From positions 162,479-226,478 of the forward strand of contig VXMD01000082.1 of assembly GCA_009841255.1 (NCBI GenBank): 64,000 nucleotides of DNA. The letters are read 5' to 3'. Of the stretch, positions 47,173-55,089 are shown piece after piece; within the stretch, counting starts at the first letter, position 1; the number at the start of each line of letters is the position of its first letter. The notes beneath the pieces are model-generated. The model did not search any database. It saw nothing but the letters and a program-made list of their open reading frames with translations, and was not told the origin of the DNA. The position numbers were made by a program, and so were the translations under genes. Source of the stretch: Candidatus Poribacteria bacterium. Lineage in GTDB: Bacteria; Poribacteria; WGA-4E; WGA-3G.

Positions 47173-47220
47173 TTACGTTACTTGTTTAACGTAATTAATA
47201 ATAGTACGTTACTTAACGTA
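47173..47220. promoter_or_regulatory. Two palindromes in the gyrB leader
   Basis: TTACGTTA-CTTGTT-TAACGTAA (47173-47194) and TACGTTA-CT-TAACGTA (47205-47220) share the same half-site and are 10 bases apart. They lie downstream of the predicted gyrB promoter, so a repressor site or an RNA structure is possible. Confidence 0.55.
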
Positions 47221-47274
47221 GAGGAACGTTAGCAAGGTGCTAATGGTGGCATTTCCTCTCATTGTGGTAAAGAT

Positions 47275-47304
47275 ATTATATCATTTTTTGGCGCTTCTTG
47301 TCAA
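47275..47304 (-). promoter_or_regulatory. Sigma-70 type promoter of gyrB
   Basis: On the minus strand TTGACA (47304-47299), an 18-base spacer and TATAAT (47280-47275) give a strong consensus. The predicted leader to the gyrB start at 47053 is about 215 bases. Confidence 0.7.
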
Positions 47305-47369
47305 GGAAAAAATGAACTTTTTCGCACAATATACGTGGGGTGAACCCAAATCTAAAGCATTAGGAATTG

Positions 47370-47885
47370 TCAAGGTTTGTCCTTGCTTTGTGTCGTGAAT
47401 AATTGCCACAAGGATTCTTTTAGTTGGGGGTCAGACACTCTTGTGAGAGCTTGCTCAATTTTCTCTAACTGTTCGGGCGTTATTTGGTGGGTGTTACCGG
47501 TGGTAGAATCTTCTTCTGGCGTTTCTGGGCTTGAGGGCGGGTCTTCAGTTGTATGAAATTCTGCCGTGTTAACTTGGCGTATTTCTATCCGAAAATCGGT
47601 CAGAACGGGTTTTCCTAATTCGGCGTTTAGGTCGGCTAAAATCTTCAGTTTATTAAGCAATAGGCTCGCTTTATAAGCAGGATATTCTGTGTAAATCTTC
47701 AGAACGCCATTTGATAGTGATATAGGTGCGGTGTTTTTAGCAAGTGGCGCGAGGTGTTTGCTTCGGCTGAGATGTTCTCGCCAGAGAACAAAAACTTTTT
47801 GCTCAAGCATCTTAGGCTCAAGATCTCGGGTCCGTATGAATTCGTCAAGAAGACGATATAAGTTTCGACTTCTGTCTCTGTCCAT
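47370..47885 (-). CDS. DUF721/DciA-like protein
   Basis: The 171-residue protein has the DUF721 (DciA-like) fold in its first 110 residues (MLEQKVFVLWREHLSRSKHLAPL, AYKASLLLNKLKILADLN). DciA helps load the replicative DnaB helicase in bacteria lacking DnaC-type loaders. The position between recF and gyrB, next to the origin, agrees with that role and with DciA loci in other bacteria. The C-terminal 60 residues are acidic and probably disordered. No strong ribosome-binding site is visible. Confidence 0.8.
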   Translation of the reverse strand: MDRDRSRNLYRLLDEFIRTRDLEPKMLEQKVFVLWREHLSRSKHLAPLAKNTAPISLSNGVLKIYTEYPAYKASLLLNKLKILADLNAELGKPVLTDFRIEIRQVNTAEFHTTEDPPSSPETPEEDSTTGNTHQITPEQLEKIEQALTRVSDPQLKESLWQLFTTQSKDKP

Positions 47886-47916
47886 TTTTTAAAACTATTG
47901 ACTATGAGGGAACTAA

Positions 47917-49254
47917 TTATTTGAAATTAGTTTCGGGAACATGATTTATCTGGGCATTTTCTACTGTTAAGACGTTTGGTTGGTTCAGATGGTGCACGAG
48001 GGGTTCAGCATGGGTCGCAGTAATGAAGGTTTGCGCGCTCAGGTTTTGGAGTACGTTTAATAAGTACTCTGTTCGCTTATAATCTAATTCTGAAGTGACA
48101 TCGTCCAGAAGGACGATCGGATCCTGCCCTGTCACAAACCGAATTAACTCTAACTCTGCCAGTTTAAGGGCTAACGCTATCGTTCGTTGTTGACCCTGTG
48201 AACCGTAGGCGCGCGCCCCCTCTCGAAATGTCCCTATTTCGGATTTTGTGCCGTGTTCTATCTCCTCTTTCTCATCTTCCTCAGCATCCACGGATTCGGA
48301 ACAATTTCCGCTTTCGGGATCAAAACTGGACGTTCCGAACACGCTCTCCAGTTCGATGAGAAAATCGTCGCGATGGGGTCCAACGAGGGTTGTGCCTCTC
48401 TGTAAATCAGCACCGCGCGATGCATTTAAAGCTACACCAAAGTCCTTTGCTATCTCGGCTTCGGTTTTGGTTTCGAGGGACCCGATCTCCGATTCGTCTA
48501 TCGGATTTTCCGTACTTTCATTCTCTATCTTGTGGGTTCTATGCGTTGACGTATTGTTCCGCACTGACGCGGAACAATACGTCAACGCGAGACTTTCTTG
48601 ACCCCCAGTGAGTTTTTGGTGATTGTGTACGGCATAGGTTTTTAATTGGTGAAAAATGTTTAATCGCTTCATGATAATTGGAGTACCATGTGCAATTAAG
48701 AGTTTATCCCACACATCTAACTGTACCGCATCTACTAATGTCGTGCGAATTTGTTTAAGAAGTTCATTCCGTTGTCTGAGAACCAGTTTATATTTCTGCA
48801 AATTCTTTAGATAAATGCTATCGATTTGTGAAATGAGTAAGTCCAAGAACCTTCGACGCTCTGCAGGGCCACCCTTTACCAGTACCAGCGATTCCGGCGA
48901 GAAAAGCACCGCGTTAAACTGCCCAATCCATTCAGAACGTTTCGTTTGAATCACCCCATTCTTTTTTAGTCTAAACTGTCCACGTGCGCGCTTCGTCGCC
49001 TCAAGCGACATCACATCACTGCTACTGTTCCCCAATGTTCCTTTCAAATAAAATCCTACTTCGTTGTGCCGAATCAATTCCCCATCGCGAGTGGCTCGGT
49101 GTGATTCAGCGGTACAAAGGAAATAGATCGCTTCAAGTAAACTTGTCTTCCCTTGTGCGTTTCCACCAATAATTAGATTAACAGGCTTGGAAAAACTCAC
49201 TTCGCAATTAACATAATTGCGGAAGTTGCGGAGAACAATATTATTTAACAGCAT
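47917..49254 (-). CDS. recF: DNA replication and repair protein RecF
   Basis: The 445-residue SMC-like ATPase helps load RecA at gaps. Walker A is GGNAQGKTSLLEAI near residue 30; the signature is YGSQGQQRTIALALKLAE; Walker B is PIVLLDDVTSELD. It is longer than usual (about 360-380 residues). One extra region near residues 222-255 is encoded across a perfect 20-bp palindrome, and a second acidic insertion (CSESVDAEEDEKEE) lies before the signature. It is the gene immediately beyond the origin; dnaN, which usually separates dnaA and recF, is absent. Confidence 0.95.
   Translation of the reverse strand: MLLNNIVLRNFRNYVNCEVSFSKPVNLIIGGNAQGKTSLLEAIYFLCTAESHRATRDGELIRHNEVGFYLKGTLGNSSSDVMSLEATKRARGQFRLKKNGVIQTKRSEWIGQFNAVLFSPESLVLVKGGPAERRRFLDLLISQIDSIYLKNLQKYKLVLRQRNELLKQIRTTLVDAVQLDVWDKLLIAHGTPIIMKRLNIFHQLKTYAVHNHQKLTGGQESLALTYCSASVRNNTSTHRTHKIENESTENPIDESEIGSLETKTEAEIAKDFGVALNASRGADLQRGTTLVGPHRDDFLIELESVFGTSSFDPESGNCSESVDAEEDEKEEIEHGTKSEIGTFREGARAYGSQGQQRTIALALKLAELELIRFVTGQDPIVLLDDVTSELDYKRTEYLLNVLQNLSAQTFITATHAEPLVHHLNQPNVLTVENAQINHVPETNFK
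48543..48588. repeat. Perfect 20-bp inverted repeat inside recF
   Basis: GCGTTGACGTATTGTTCCGC, a six-base ACTGAC loop, and the exact reverse complement lie within the coding sequence, encoding part of ALTYCSASVRNNTSTH. Confidence 0.9.
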
Positions 49255-49461
49255 TTGTTGTATATCGGTTGTCAGCGGGCGGTTGATAAAGTGGAAAAAT
49301 CGTGCCAGTTATAAAGAGGTCAAAGAAAGAAACTTCGTGTATGTTGTTCCATTGAAATATTGCTGTTTTTGTTAATTTTTTTAACCTTTGATTTCTACTT
49401 GAAAATTTTCTTTTTTCTTCTCCTTGATTAACTGTTTTTTTTCTTATTCACAATTCCTGAG

Positions 49462-49725
49462 TTATCCACAATTCTAATATTAGTACTAATTACGATATAT
49501 ATATTAAATTGTAGTAGTAGTAGTAGTAGCTGTGGATAAGTGGATAACTCGCTTAAACCCTTATGGCCATTGACAATTACCCTGTGGATAACCTGTGGAT
49601 AACTTTTTGACTTATCCACAGGTTATCCACAAATGCTATTTTTTTTTGACTTATCCACAATTTATCCACAATTTATCCACAATACGTAACAGAGTTATCC
49701 ACAGGTTATCCACAGGTTATCCACA
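49462..49725. other. oriC: Chromosomal replication origin, DnaA-box cluster
   Basis: Twelve perfect TTATCCACA boxes are present. Plus-strand boxes start at 49462, 49612, 49623, 49651, 49662, 49673, 49695, 49706 and 49717; minus-strand boxes cover 49531-49539, 49583-49591 and 49594-49602. A 13th at 49539-49547 matches 8 of 9. Boxes within clusters are spaced exactly 11 bp. An AT-rich segment (about 49475-49511) and a (TAG)6 run adjoin. The whole 49255-49810 spacer between recF and dnaA holds no gene. Confidence 0.95.
49475..49547 (-). other. Basal unwinding region: DnaA boxes, DnaA-trio and AT-rich DUE
   Basis: Read on the minus strand: two adjoining boxes (49547-49531, the outer one imperfect), a single G, then CTA repeated six times (49529-49512), then an AT-rich stretch with TATATATA. 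This order (box, GC step, CTA/3'-GAT-5' trios, AT-rich DNA) is that of the Bacillus-type origin unwinding module. Confidence 0.85.
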
Positions 49726-49810
49726 GGTTTAAAATGCATCATAAACGCAAGAAAAGGGCAACTGGGAGCTGAAAAGTGGAGACTTGGGACGACAACGCCG
49801 GCGGATTTCG

Positions 49811-51208
49811 TTAGCGGAATTGATTAAGTAATAGGGTAATGGTTTGTTGATCTTCGCCATCTTCCTCAATGATTTTTTCTATCTGTCTGCAGGCATGAAT
49901 GACAGTTGTATGATCTTCCCTATTAAACGCTCGTGCAATATTTGAATATGACATTTGCGTCAATTCTCGACACATGTACATAGCGATCTGACGCGGTTGC
50001 ACTAAGTCCTTTGTCCGCTTCTGAGAGATGAGATCCTCTGTTTCGATTCCAAAGTAATTGGCAACAGCTGTTTGTATGTCTCTTGATGTGGCAGTTCTTC
50101 GGTGTCGAATCGGTATAGGGGGTCCAATGTCGCTGAGGACCTGCCGTGCGAAGTCTAAAGTCAAATCTTCTTTCAGTATTGTCGCTTGTGCAATGAGCCG
50201 AACGAGTGTTCCTTCGAGTTCTCGGATGTTGGTTCTAACCACCTCTGCGATGTAACTCAGGACATCATCCGGCAGGTTATCCAACCCTTGGTCCCGGCAT
50301 TTCTGCTGGAGGATGGCGATACGTATTTCGTATTGTGGCATGCTGATTTCGGCGACCATGCCTGATTGAAACCGAGATTGGAGGCGTTCTTCAAGATTTT
50401 CGAGGTTGTCTGGGGTCCGGTCACTGCTCATGACGATCTGGTTCTGATTCATGTGGAGGGCATTAAAGGTATTAAAGAACTCCTCTTGTGTCCCTTCCTT
50501 AGCTTGTAAGAACTGTATGTCATCAATCAAGAGCATATCTGCCGTTCGATATTTTGTTCGGAATCCTTGCGCTGATCCGCGGTTGACGATCGACTCGACA
50601 TACTCGTTCATAAAGGTTTCTGATGTGACGTAAAGAACTTTCTTTTCGGGTTGGTTTGCTAAGAGTCGATTCCCGATTGCATGTAACAGATGCGTTTTTC
50701 CCAGTCCCACACCGCCATAGATAAAGAGCGGGTTATAGTCACGTCCCGGGTTTTCCGAAACAGCTAAGGCCGTCGCATGACAAATCATATTGCTGGAACC
50801 AACAATGAATCTATCAAACCGATAGTTAGGATTCAATCCTGTCTCATCTTGTATGGACGGCATAGGTGCTTGGGTGTCCGAGGTCCGCCTTGAATCAGGC
50901 AATCCGTTGGAATTTTCTTCCTTCTGCGTTTCCCCAAAGTCTTCCCTGTCTTCGGGCGTTGGTTCGTCTACGGTAAGGATGAGGGCACATTGTGCCCCGA
51001 TGAGTGTTGCTAAAACCCGTTGGATATCAGCACGAAAACGCTCCTCAATCCTTGCCCGCGTGTACGCAGAAGGGACCGCTATATTCAACGCCTCCGCTGT
51101 AATTGAAAGTGGAACGGCTTGGTGAAGATAGACGTCTTGCCTCGCTGTGTCGCTGAGTTTTTCTAATATTTCCAACCAGATTTCATTTGGGGTGTGCCGC
51201 ATGAGCAT
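49811..51208 (-). CDS. dnaA: Chromosomal replication initiator protein DnaA
   Basis: The 465-residue initiator binds TTATCCACA boxes and opens the origin. Domain I is the N-terminal 90 residues (EIWLEILEKLSD). Domain III has Walker A GGVGLGKTHLLHAIG (near residue 170), Walker B LLIDDIQF and NLEERLQSRFQSG. Domain IV has the signature REDHTTVIHACRQIEK. AGGA lies five bases upstream of the ATG at 51208. The gene points toward the origin and is divergent from rpmH. A sigma-70 promoter and repeated ATATCAT words lie upstream. Confidence 0.98.
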   Translation of the reverse strand: MLMRHTPNEIWLEILEKLSDTARQDVYLHQAVPLSITAEALNIAVPSAYTRARIEERFRADIQRVLATLIGAQCALILTVDEPTPEDREDFGETQKEENSNGLPDSRRTSDTQAPMPSIQDETGLNPNYRFDRFIVGSSNMICHATALAVSENPGRDYNPLFIYGGVGLGKTHLLHAIGNRLLANQPEKKVLYVTSETFMNEYVESIVNRGSAQGFRTKYRTADMLLIDDIQFLQAKEGTQEEFFNTFNALHMNQNQIVMSSDRTPDNLENLEERLQSRFQSGMVAEISMPQYEIRIAILQQKCRDQGLDNLPDDVLSYIAEVVRTNIRELEGTLVRLIAQATILKEDLTLDFARQVLSDIGPPIPIRHRRTATSRDIQTAVANYFGIETEDLISQKRTKDLVQPRQIAMYMCRELTQMSYSNIARAFNREDHTTVIHACRQIEKIIEEDGEDQQTITLLLNQFR

Positions 51209-51244
51209 ATTTCCTGTAAGAAACTATGATACCATTTTTATGAA

Positions 51245-51296
51245 AAATATCATGACTTATACAAAATATCATACCATTATATTGCAGAAATGTCAA
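51245..51296 (-). promoter_or_regulatory. dnaA promoter with repeated AAATATCAT words
   Basis: On the minus strand TTGACA (51296-51291), a 17-base spacer and TATGAT (51273-51268) form a promoter. AAATATCAT occurs on the plus strand at 51245-51253 and 51264-51272, and ATGATA at 51226-51231, suggesting an operator. Confidence 0.6.
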
Positions 51297-51435
51297 CATT
51301 TTTTGTAGAAAACTTTCTCTGATTTTACAATTTATGTTGCAACTTCCGCTGACAAAATATTCTGGACTGAAATTGAAATTTTATCAAGTTCCTTTTTTAT
51401 TTCAGTCGGCAAGCAGTACAAAAATGGCAAAAAAT

Positions 51436-51464
51436 TTGACAAACGCCCATAAATAGGGTATCAT
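51436..51464 (+). promoter_or_regulatory. Sigma-70 type promoter of rpmH
   Basis: TTGACA at 51436-51441, a 17-base spacer and TATCAT at 51459-51464 give a good consensus about 50 bases upstream of rpmH. Together with the dnaA promoter it accounts for the 51209-51515 spacer. Confidence 0.65.
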
Positions 51465-51515
51465 TTTAAAGCCAAGCGTAAAATTATTAGTTAGGGAAAG
51501 GAAAATTAAAAAGAA

Positions 51516-51652
51516 ATGAAGCGTACATATCAACCACATCGTCGGAGACGAAAAAATAAGCTGGGTTTCCGAAAACGGATGTCCACGCGGCATGGAAGAC
51601 AAACCATTGCGCGCCGCCGCGCCAAGGGACGCAAAGTCCTAAGTGCCTAATC
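51516..51652 (+). CDS. rpmH: Ribosomal protein L34, frameshifted as sequenced
   Basis: The gene encodes ribosomal protein L34 of the large subunit. The first 28 codons read [20 protein letters not shown] and RMSTRHGR, a normal L34. At 51599-51603 an extra two bases (AC duplicated in GACACAAACC) throw the frame out; in the shifted frame the expected ending [14 protein letters not shown] is perfect and ends at TAA 51650-51652. Without correction translation ends at 51644 after 42 residues with an aberrant tail. L34 is highly conserved, so a sequencing or assembly error is the likeliest cause. It is divergent from dnaA, as in many bacteria, but rnpA does not follow. Confidence 0.9.
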
Positions 51653-51700
51653 TAATTTTGTGGCGGCGGCTAAAATTATCAAAAGCGAAAACCAAACCGC

Positions 51701-51808
51701 GTAGCCTACAACATCGGCGCAGGGTTTTTGCTTGGGTGTTTCTGCAGGGCTACGGAGAGGCACTTCATTCGTCAAACTGACCTGACCGACCCGCAAGGTA
51801 AAATTAAA
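51701..51808 (+). repeat. Tail-type intergenic repeat abutting the ispH start
   Basis: GTAGCCTACAACATCGGCGC opens the copy and CCCGCAAGGTAAAATTAAAG closes it two bases before ATG 51811. The frame shared with other copies reads IRQTDLTDPQGKIK. Confidence 0.8.
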
Positions 51809-51810
51809 GA

Positions 51811-53118
51811 ATGCCGCGGACTTTTAAACTCCCTCACTTCTATCACAGTCCGGTTATCTCTGTTGTTAAACATGCCCGCCGAGAAACGGATGCACGGAAG
51901 CGAGACCTTTCGCCAACCTTATTGGATTTCGGACCTGTCCGCTTTAAAATCGCACGCCATTTTGGGTTCTGCTACGGTGTTGAAAATGCTATTGAAATTG
52001 CCTATCAGGCGTTAGCAGAAAATCCAGACAAGCGTATCTTTCTACTCTCCGAAATTATTCACAACCCTCGCGTCAACGAAAACCTGAAGCACCGCGGCGT
52101 TCGGTTCCTAATGGATACCGCCGGGACGCCACTCCTTCCCTTCGATATTTTAATGCCTGATGATGTCGTTATTGTTCCTGCCTTTGGGACAACCCTTGAA
52201 ATAGAACAGGCGCTTAGAGCGCGCGGCGTTACCCTTACAGCCTATAACACCACATGTCCGTTCGTTGAAAAAGTTTGGCGAAGGAGTGAGGAAATCGGAA
52301 AACAGGATTACACGGTCGTAATTCACGGCAAACGTTACCACGAAGAAACCCGAGCGACATTTTCCCATGCACAAGCAGGGGCACCTGTCGTCGTTGTTCG
52401 GGACCTTTCGGAGGCGCAAGCTTTAGCCAAAGTGATATCGGGTGAAGAAGATGCCGCGTTCTTCTTTGAAAAGTTTGCAGACCGATTCTCTCCGGGTTTT
52501 GATCCCACCATCCACCTCAAGCGCATCGGTGTTGTTAATCAGACAACGATGCTTGCTTCCGAAACACAGGCGATTGCTGATTTATTACGAGAGGCAATCC
52601 GAACGACATACGGGGACGCCGAGGACGCTGATACAGGGGAAACCCATTTCGCTGATACGAGAGACACGCTCTGTTATGCGACGAAGGAAAACCAAGACGC
52701 AACACTCGCACTCATCGCTGATGGTGGTGATATTGCAGTCGTCGTCGGGGGCTATAATTCTTCTAATACAAGCCATCTTGTCGAGCTTTGCCAACAACGT
52801 CTCCCTACGTATTTCATTCGAGATGCAGACGAGTTACTAAGCCCTAAGGAGATTCGGCACCTTGATTTAGAAACAAAACAGGTGCAAACTACGAAGGATT
52901 GGCTTTTTCCAAAAAACCATCAGCGTAGGGGCGAGGTTCCCTCGCCCGCAACAGATGGAGAATGGGCTGGGAAACCCAGCCCCTACGACATTGTGTTGAC
53001 TGCTGGTGCCTCTTGCCCTGACGTGTTACTGGACGAGGTATTACAGAAAATCGTCGGATGGTTTCCAAATACCCGTTCCGTAGAGGAAGTCCTGAAGAGT
53101 TACCAACGTGAATATTAA
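51811..53118 (+). CDS. ispH: 4-hydroxy-3-methylbut-2-enyl diphosphate reductase
   Basis: The 435-residue iron-sulfur enzyme makes IPP and DMAPP in the last step of the MEP isoprenoid pathway. The three cluster cysteines are in FGFCYGVENA, TTCPFVEKV and GASCPDVLL. Other conserved parts are SEIIHNPRVNE, GKRYHEETRAT, CYATKENQ and GGYNSSNTSHL. Between VQTTKDWLFP and IVLTAGASC there is an insertion of about 23 residues (GEVPSPATDGEWAGKPSP) encoded by a double palindrome at 52924-52987. The start codon follows a repeat tail by two bases, and AAGG in the tail is the only ribosome-site candidate. Confidence 0.96.
   Translation: MPRTFKLPHFYHSPVISVVKHARRETDARKRDLSPTLLDFGPVRFKIARHFGFCYGVENAIEIAYQALAENPDKRIFLLSEIIHNPRVNENLKHRGVRFLMDTAGTPLLPFDILMPDDVVIVPAFGTTLEIEQALRARGVTLTAYNTTCPFVEKVWRRSEEIGKQDYTVVIHGKRYHEETRATFSHAQAGAPVVVVRDLSEAQALAKVISGEEDAAFFFEKFADRFSPGFDPTIHLKRIGVVNQTTMLASETQAIADLLREAIRTTYGDAEDADTGETHFADTRDTLCYATKENQDATLALIADGGDIAVVVGGYNSSNTSHLVELCQQRLPTYFIRDADELLSPKEIRHLDLETKQVQTTKDWLFPKNHQRRGEVPSPATDGEWAGKPSPYDIVLTAGASCPDVLLDEVLQKIVGWFPNTRSVEEVLKSYQREY
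52924..52987. repeat. Double palindromic insertion inside ispH
   Basis: Outer CGTAG/CTACG arms enclose two hairpins, GGGCGAGG-TTC-CCTCGCCC (52929-52947) and GGGCTGGG-AAA-CCCAGCCC (52964-52982). The insertion keeps the ispH frame. Confidence 0.85.
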
Positions 53119-53148
53119 CATCGCTGAAACCGTTTTCCCTACCTCATA

Positions 53149-53176
53149 TCCATAATGTCCGCGGGGATATTATGGA
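53149..53176. terminator. Hairpin downstream of ispH
   Basis: TCCATAAT and ATTATGGA arms with inner TCC/GGG pairing form a stem-loop 30 bases after the ispH stop. No U-tract follows, so it is a weak terminator candidate. Confidence 0.35.
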
Positions 53177-53236
53177 CGACTCGGTGCTTTGCTCATCCAT
53201 AAGGCGTATCTCACCTTCCGTTTAAAGGAATACTGA

Positions 53237-53725
53237 ATGCGATATATCATTCCCCTACTCATAGTACTGTGCCTATCCAGTTGTAGTGAAGATAATGAAA
53301 CAGTGATAACACCTATCGACCCCACAGAGGTTGCAACTACCGCTGCAAGATACTCAGATGATTTTAAAGAACGAAGTGAGGCAGCTACAGCGGAACTGAG
53401 AAAATACATGGAACTCAAAGATGAGTTTCCTGGTGCTGCGCGTGAAGCCCTCATCAGACATGCAAAGCTCGCTTTTGACGACCATGAATTGGTTGAAGAA
53501 TGGGCTGATATAGTGATGAAAAGTGATATAGCTGGTAAAATGTCTCTGGACGATATGATTCGTTTTACTGAAATCAGACTAGAAATAGAAAAGGATAAAA
53601 AACCAAGAGACCTACAACGCATCAAAGAAATAGAGGAAGATTTGATGAACTGGAAACAGAAGATTGCACATGGGAAAGACACAGTCCATATAAAATTCAA
53701 AATTCGAATCAAGGGGGAGGAGTAG
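53237..53725 (+). CDS. Small helical lipoprotein of unknown function
   Basis: The 162-residue protein has a lipobox signal peptide (IIPLLIVLCLSSC, Cys about residue 15). The mature part is charged and helical, with TAARYSDDFKERSEAATAEL and RLEIEKDKKPRDLQRIKEIEEDL segments that could form a coiled coil. I do not recognise the family. AAAGGAA precedes the ATG. It is followed by a possible 35-codon frame at 53738-53845 with no recognisable product. Confidence 0.75.
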   Translation: MRYIIPLLIVLCLSSCSEDNETVITPIDPTEVATTAARYSDDFKERSEAATAELRKYMELKDEFPGAAREALIRHAKLAFDDHELVEEWADIVMKSDIAGKMSLDDMIRFTEIRLEIEKDKKPRDLQRIKEIEEDLMNWKQKIAHGKDTVHIKFKIRIKGEE

Positions 53726-53845
53726 TAAACCGAATACATGACAAAACACGAAATATATTTGCATCTTATAGATTGGAAATACTCAAAAGATCAAGAGCTG
53801 AGTTTTGCGTGTATCAGGGATATTCGGTTTTCGGTGAGTGTTTGA

Positions 53846-54955
53846 TTACTGTGAACCGACAACTTCTAACGCATCCAAGAGAGCCGCTGTCTGTGCCGGT
53901 GTACCCACGCTGATCCGGACATGGTCTTGTAAGCGGGGTGTGTTGAAATATCGGATAAGGATGCCCCGTTCAGCCAACGCCGCTTTCAATCCCGCCGCGT
54001 CCCTTCCAACAACCCTTGACAGAATGAAATTCGCCTCACTCGGATACGGATCTAAGAAATCAAAATTTTGCAATACGAGATAGAGCCGTTCACGCTCTTC
54101 CACAATTTTTTTCACATTCTTCTGGAGTCGATGGACATCTGACAGCGAAGCTACTGCCGCCGCGGATCCGGCGACGTTTACATTGTATGGCTGCTTAATC
54201 TTCAACAGATGCGAAATTATCCAGTGGGGGAAGATACCGTAACCTACCCGTAACCCCGCAAGTCCTGCCCACTTACTAAACGTCCGAAGCACAACCAAGT
54301 TTTCATGTTCTAAAACCCAGTCTGCACGGGAATCATTTCCAGCGAATTCGATATAGGCTTCATCTAATACAACAATCAATGGCAACTGAAGCAACTGCCG
54401 GAGACATACATCACTGAGAATACTACCGTCAGGGTTGTTCGGACTTGTGATGAAGAGGATTTTGATGTTTTTACTGCTACCAGCGATTTCAACTATTGAT
54501 TCGGTGTCTAAGGAAAAATCTGATTTTCGTTCAACGTCAATAATTTTTCCCCCGTTAAGTTCCGTGTCGAAACGGTACATTCCGAATGTTGGGGGACAGT
54601 TGATGACAGCGTCTCCAGGGGTGACGAAAAGTCGAACGATGAGATCAATCAGTTCATCTGCCCCTTGTCCGGCGATGATGTGGGTTGCGTTAATGCCTGT
54701 GTACCGGCTGAGTGCTTCACGGAGTGCGGTGCTGTCCGGATCTGGATAGATGTGATAATCCTTTTCATCGGCAAGCGCGCGATAGATGGAAGGGGAGGGA
54801 CCATAGGGGTTCTCGTTCGCGTCGAGTTTAATAATGTCCTTAGCCGGGATGCCAAGGCGTTTACTCAGGACATCGAAAGGGACTATCGGCGTATACGGGT
54901 CCATATCCGCGATGTCTGAACGAACGAGGTTTTGATAGTGGGTCTTAGATGACAT
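53846..54955 (-). CDS. hisC: Histidinol-phosphate aminotransferase
   Basis: The 369-residue PLP enzyme transfers an amino group from glutamate to imidazole acetol phosphate in histidine synthesis. The fold-type I pattern is clear: KLDANENPYGPSP at the N-terminus, ITSPNNPDG, VLDEAYIEFAG, and the PLP lysine in RTFSKWAGLAGLRVGYG. The C-terminal FILSRVVG and HVRISVGT segments match HisC. No other his genes are nearby. No strong ribosome-binding site is seen. The upstream spacer holds a MITE-like element. Confidence 0.93.
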   Translation of the reverse strand: MSSKTHYQNLVRSDIADMDPYTPIVPFDVLSKRLGIPAKDIIKLDANENPYGPSPSIYRALADEKDYHIYPDPDSTALREALSRYTGINATHIIAGQGADELIDLIVRLFVTPGDAVINCPPTFGMYRFDTELNGGKIIDVERKSDFSLDTESIVEIAGSSKNIKILFITSPNNPDGSILSDVCLRQLLQLPLIVVLDEAYIEFAGNDSRADWVLEHENLVVLRTFSKWAGLAGLRVGYGIFPHWIISHLLKIKQPYNVNVAGSAAAVASLSDVHRLQKNVKKIVEERERLYLVLQNFDFLDPYPSEANFILSRVVGRDAAGLKAALAERGILIRYFNTPRLQDHVRISVGTPAQTAALLDALEVVGSQ

Positions 54956-54966
54956 TTTTTTATGGT

Positions 54967-55074
54967 TTAGGACTTACGCTGTTCACCCGTTTTCGTGTGG
55001 TCTTTCGTTCGTAGTAGCGCAATTCATTGCGCCTTCTAAGATCGACATCGACTCCAAATTTGCGTAAGTCCTAA
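54967..55074. mobile_element. MITE-like element with TTAGGACTTACGC terminal repeats
   Basis: Perfect 13-bp terminal inverted repeats, TTAGGACTTACGC (54967-54979) and GCGTAAGTCCTAA (55062-55074), enclose about 82 bp with a GCGCAATTCATTGCGC hairpin and no coding capacity. Confidence 0.8.
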
Positions 55075-55089
55075 TGGTTGTTAGCCGTC

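Noticed and set aside
49612..49725. Short direct repeats that could suggest a CRISPR-like array
   Set aside because: The units are 9-bp DnaA boxes with 2-bp or irregular spacing, next to dnaA; there are no spacers of constant length and no cas genes.
53738..53845. A 35-codon frame between the lipoprotein and hisC
   Set aside because: The best ribosome site is about 17 bases away, no family is recognised, and no conservation can be shown.
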